NCBI GenBank assembly: GCA_945947925.1 | Contig: CAMEZU010000121.1 | Coordinates: 1-5,886, forward strand | DNA length: 5,886 nucleotides | Source: an uncultured Verrucomicrobiota bacterium | GTDB lineage: Bacteria > Verrucomicrobiota > Kiritimatiellia > RFP12 > UBA1067 | Direction of reading: 5' to 3' | Shown: positions 5,876-5,886 of the stretch, piece after piece | Numbering within the stretch: position 1 is the stretch's first letter | Layout: every line of letters begins with the position of its first letter | The notes under the pieces: generated by a model | What the model was told of the DNA's origin: nothing | Databases searched by the model: none | Seen by the model: the letters and a program-made list of their open reading frames with translations, nothing else | Position numbers and translations under genes: made by a program

Positions 5876-5886
5876 CAAAGTCTTGC

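Overview
The window is GC-rich (AT-rich only at promoters) and carries a small polysaccharide-degradation locus: two secreted proteins on the + strand, a convergent AraC-type regulator on the - strand, and the tail of an unidentified gene at the left edge. There is no rRNA, tRNA, CRISPR array, integrase or transposase. A GH106 rhamnosidase, a large unassigned exported protein, a solitary AraC regulator and short palindromic repeats would suit a Verrucomicrobiota/Kiritimatiellota/Lentisphaerota-type polysaccharide degrader. That placement is an inference from gene content, not shown by a marker gene.

Layout: 2-163 (+) is the C-terminal 53 codons of an unidentified protein. 164-363 is a regulatory region dominated by a perfect 16-bp inverted repeat (218-233/248-263) followed by a weak promoter. 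364-2127 (+) encodes a secreted 587-aa protein that looks like an alpha-helical toroid plus a C-terminal beta domain. It is probably carbohydrate-active, but I cannot place it in a family with confidence. 2128-2274 holds an extended -10 promoter, an A9-G6 homopolymer junction and a G-rich ribosome binding site. 2275-4875 (+) encodes a secreted, rather compact GH106-type alpha-L-rhamnosidase. 4876-4952 is the convergent gap, filled by an inverted pair of palindromic repeats whose arms reach or supply the stop codons. 4953-5825 (-) encodes an AraC-family activator with a cupin-like sensor domain, expressed from a strong extended -10 promoter that leaves almost no 5' leader.

Functional reading: the two exported proteins probably attack a rhamnose-containing, possibly uronic-acid-containing, glycan outside the cytoplasm or in the periplasm. 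The regulator probably senses a released sugar and switches on the locus. The regulator-target link is inferred from proximity only. The most notable non-coding feature is the number of short palindromes, including in-frame ones inside both enzyme genes, which suggests a dispersed palindromic element family in this genome.
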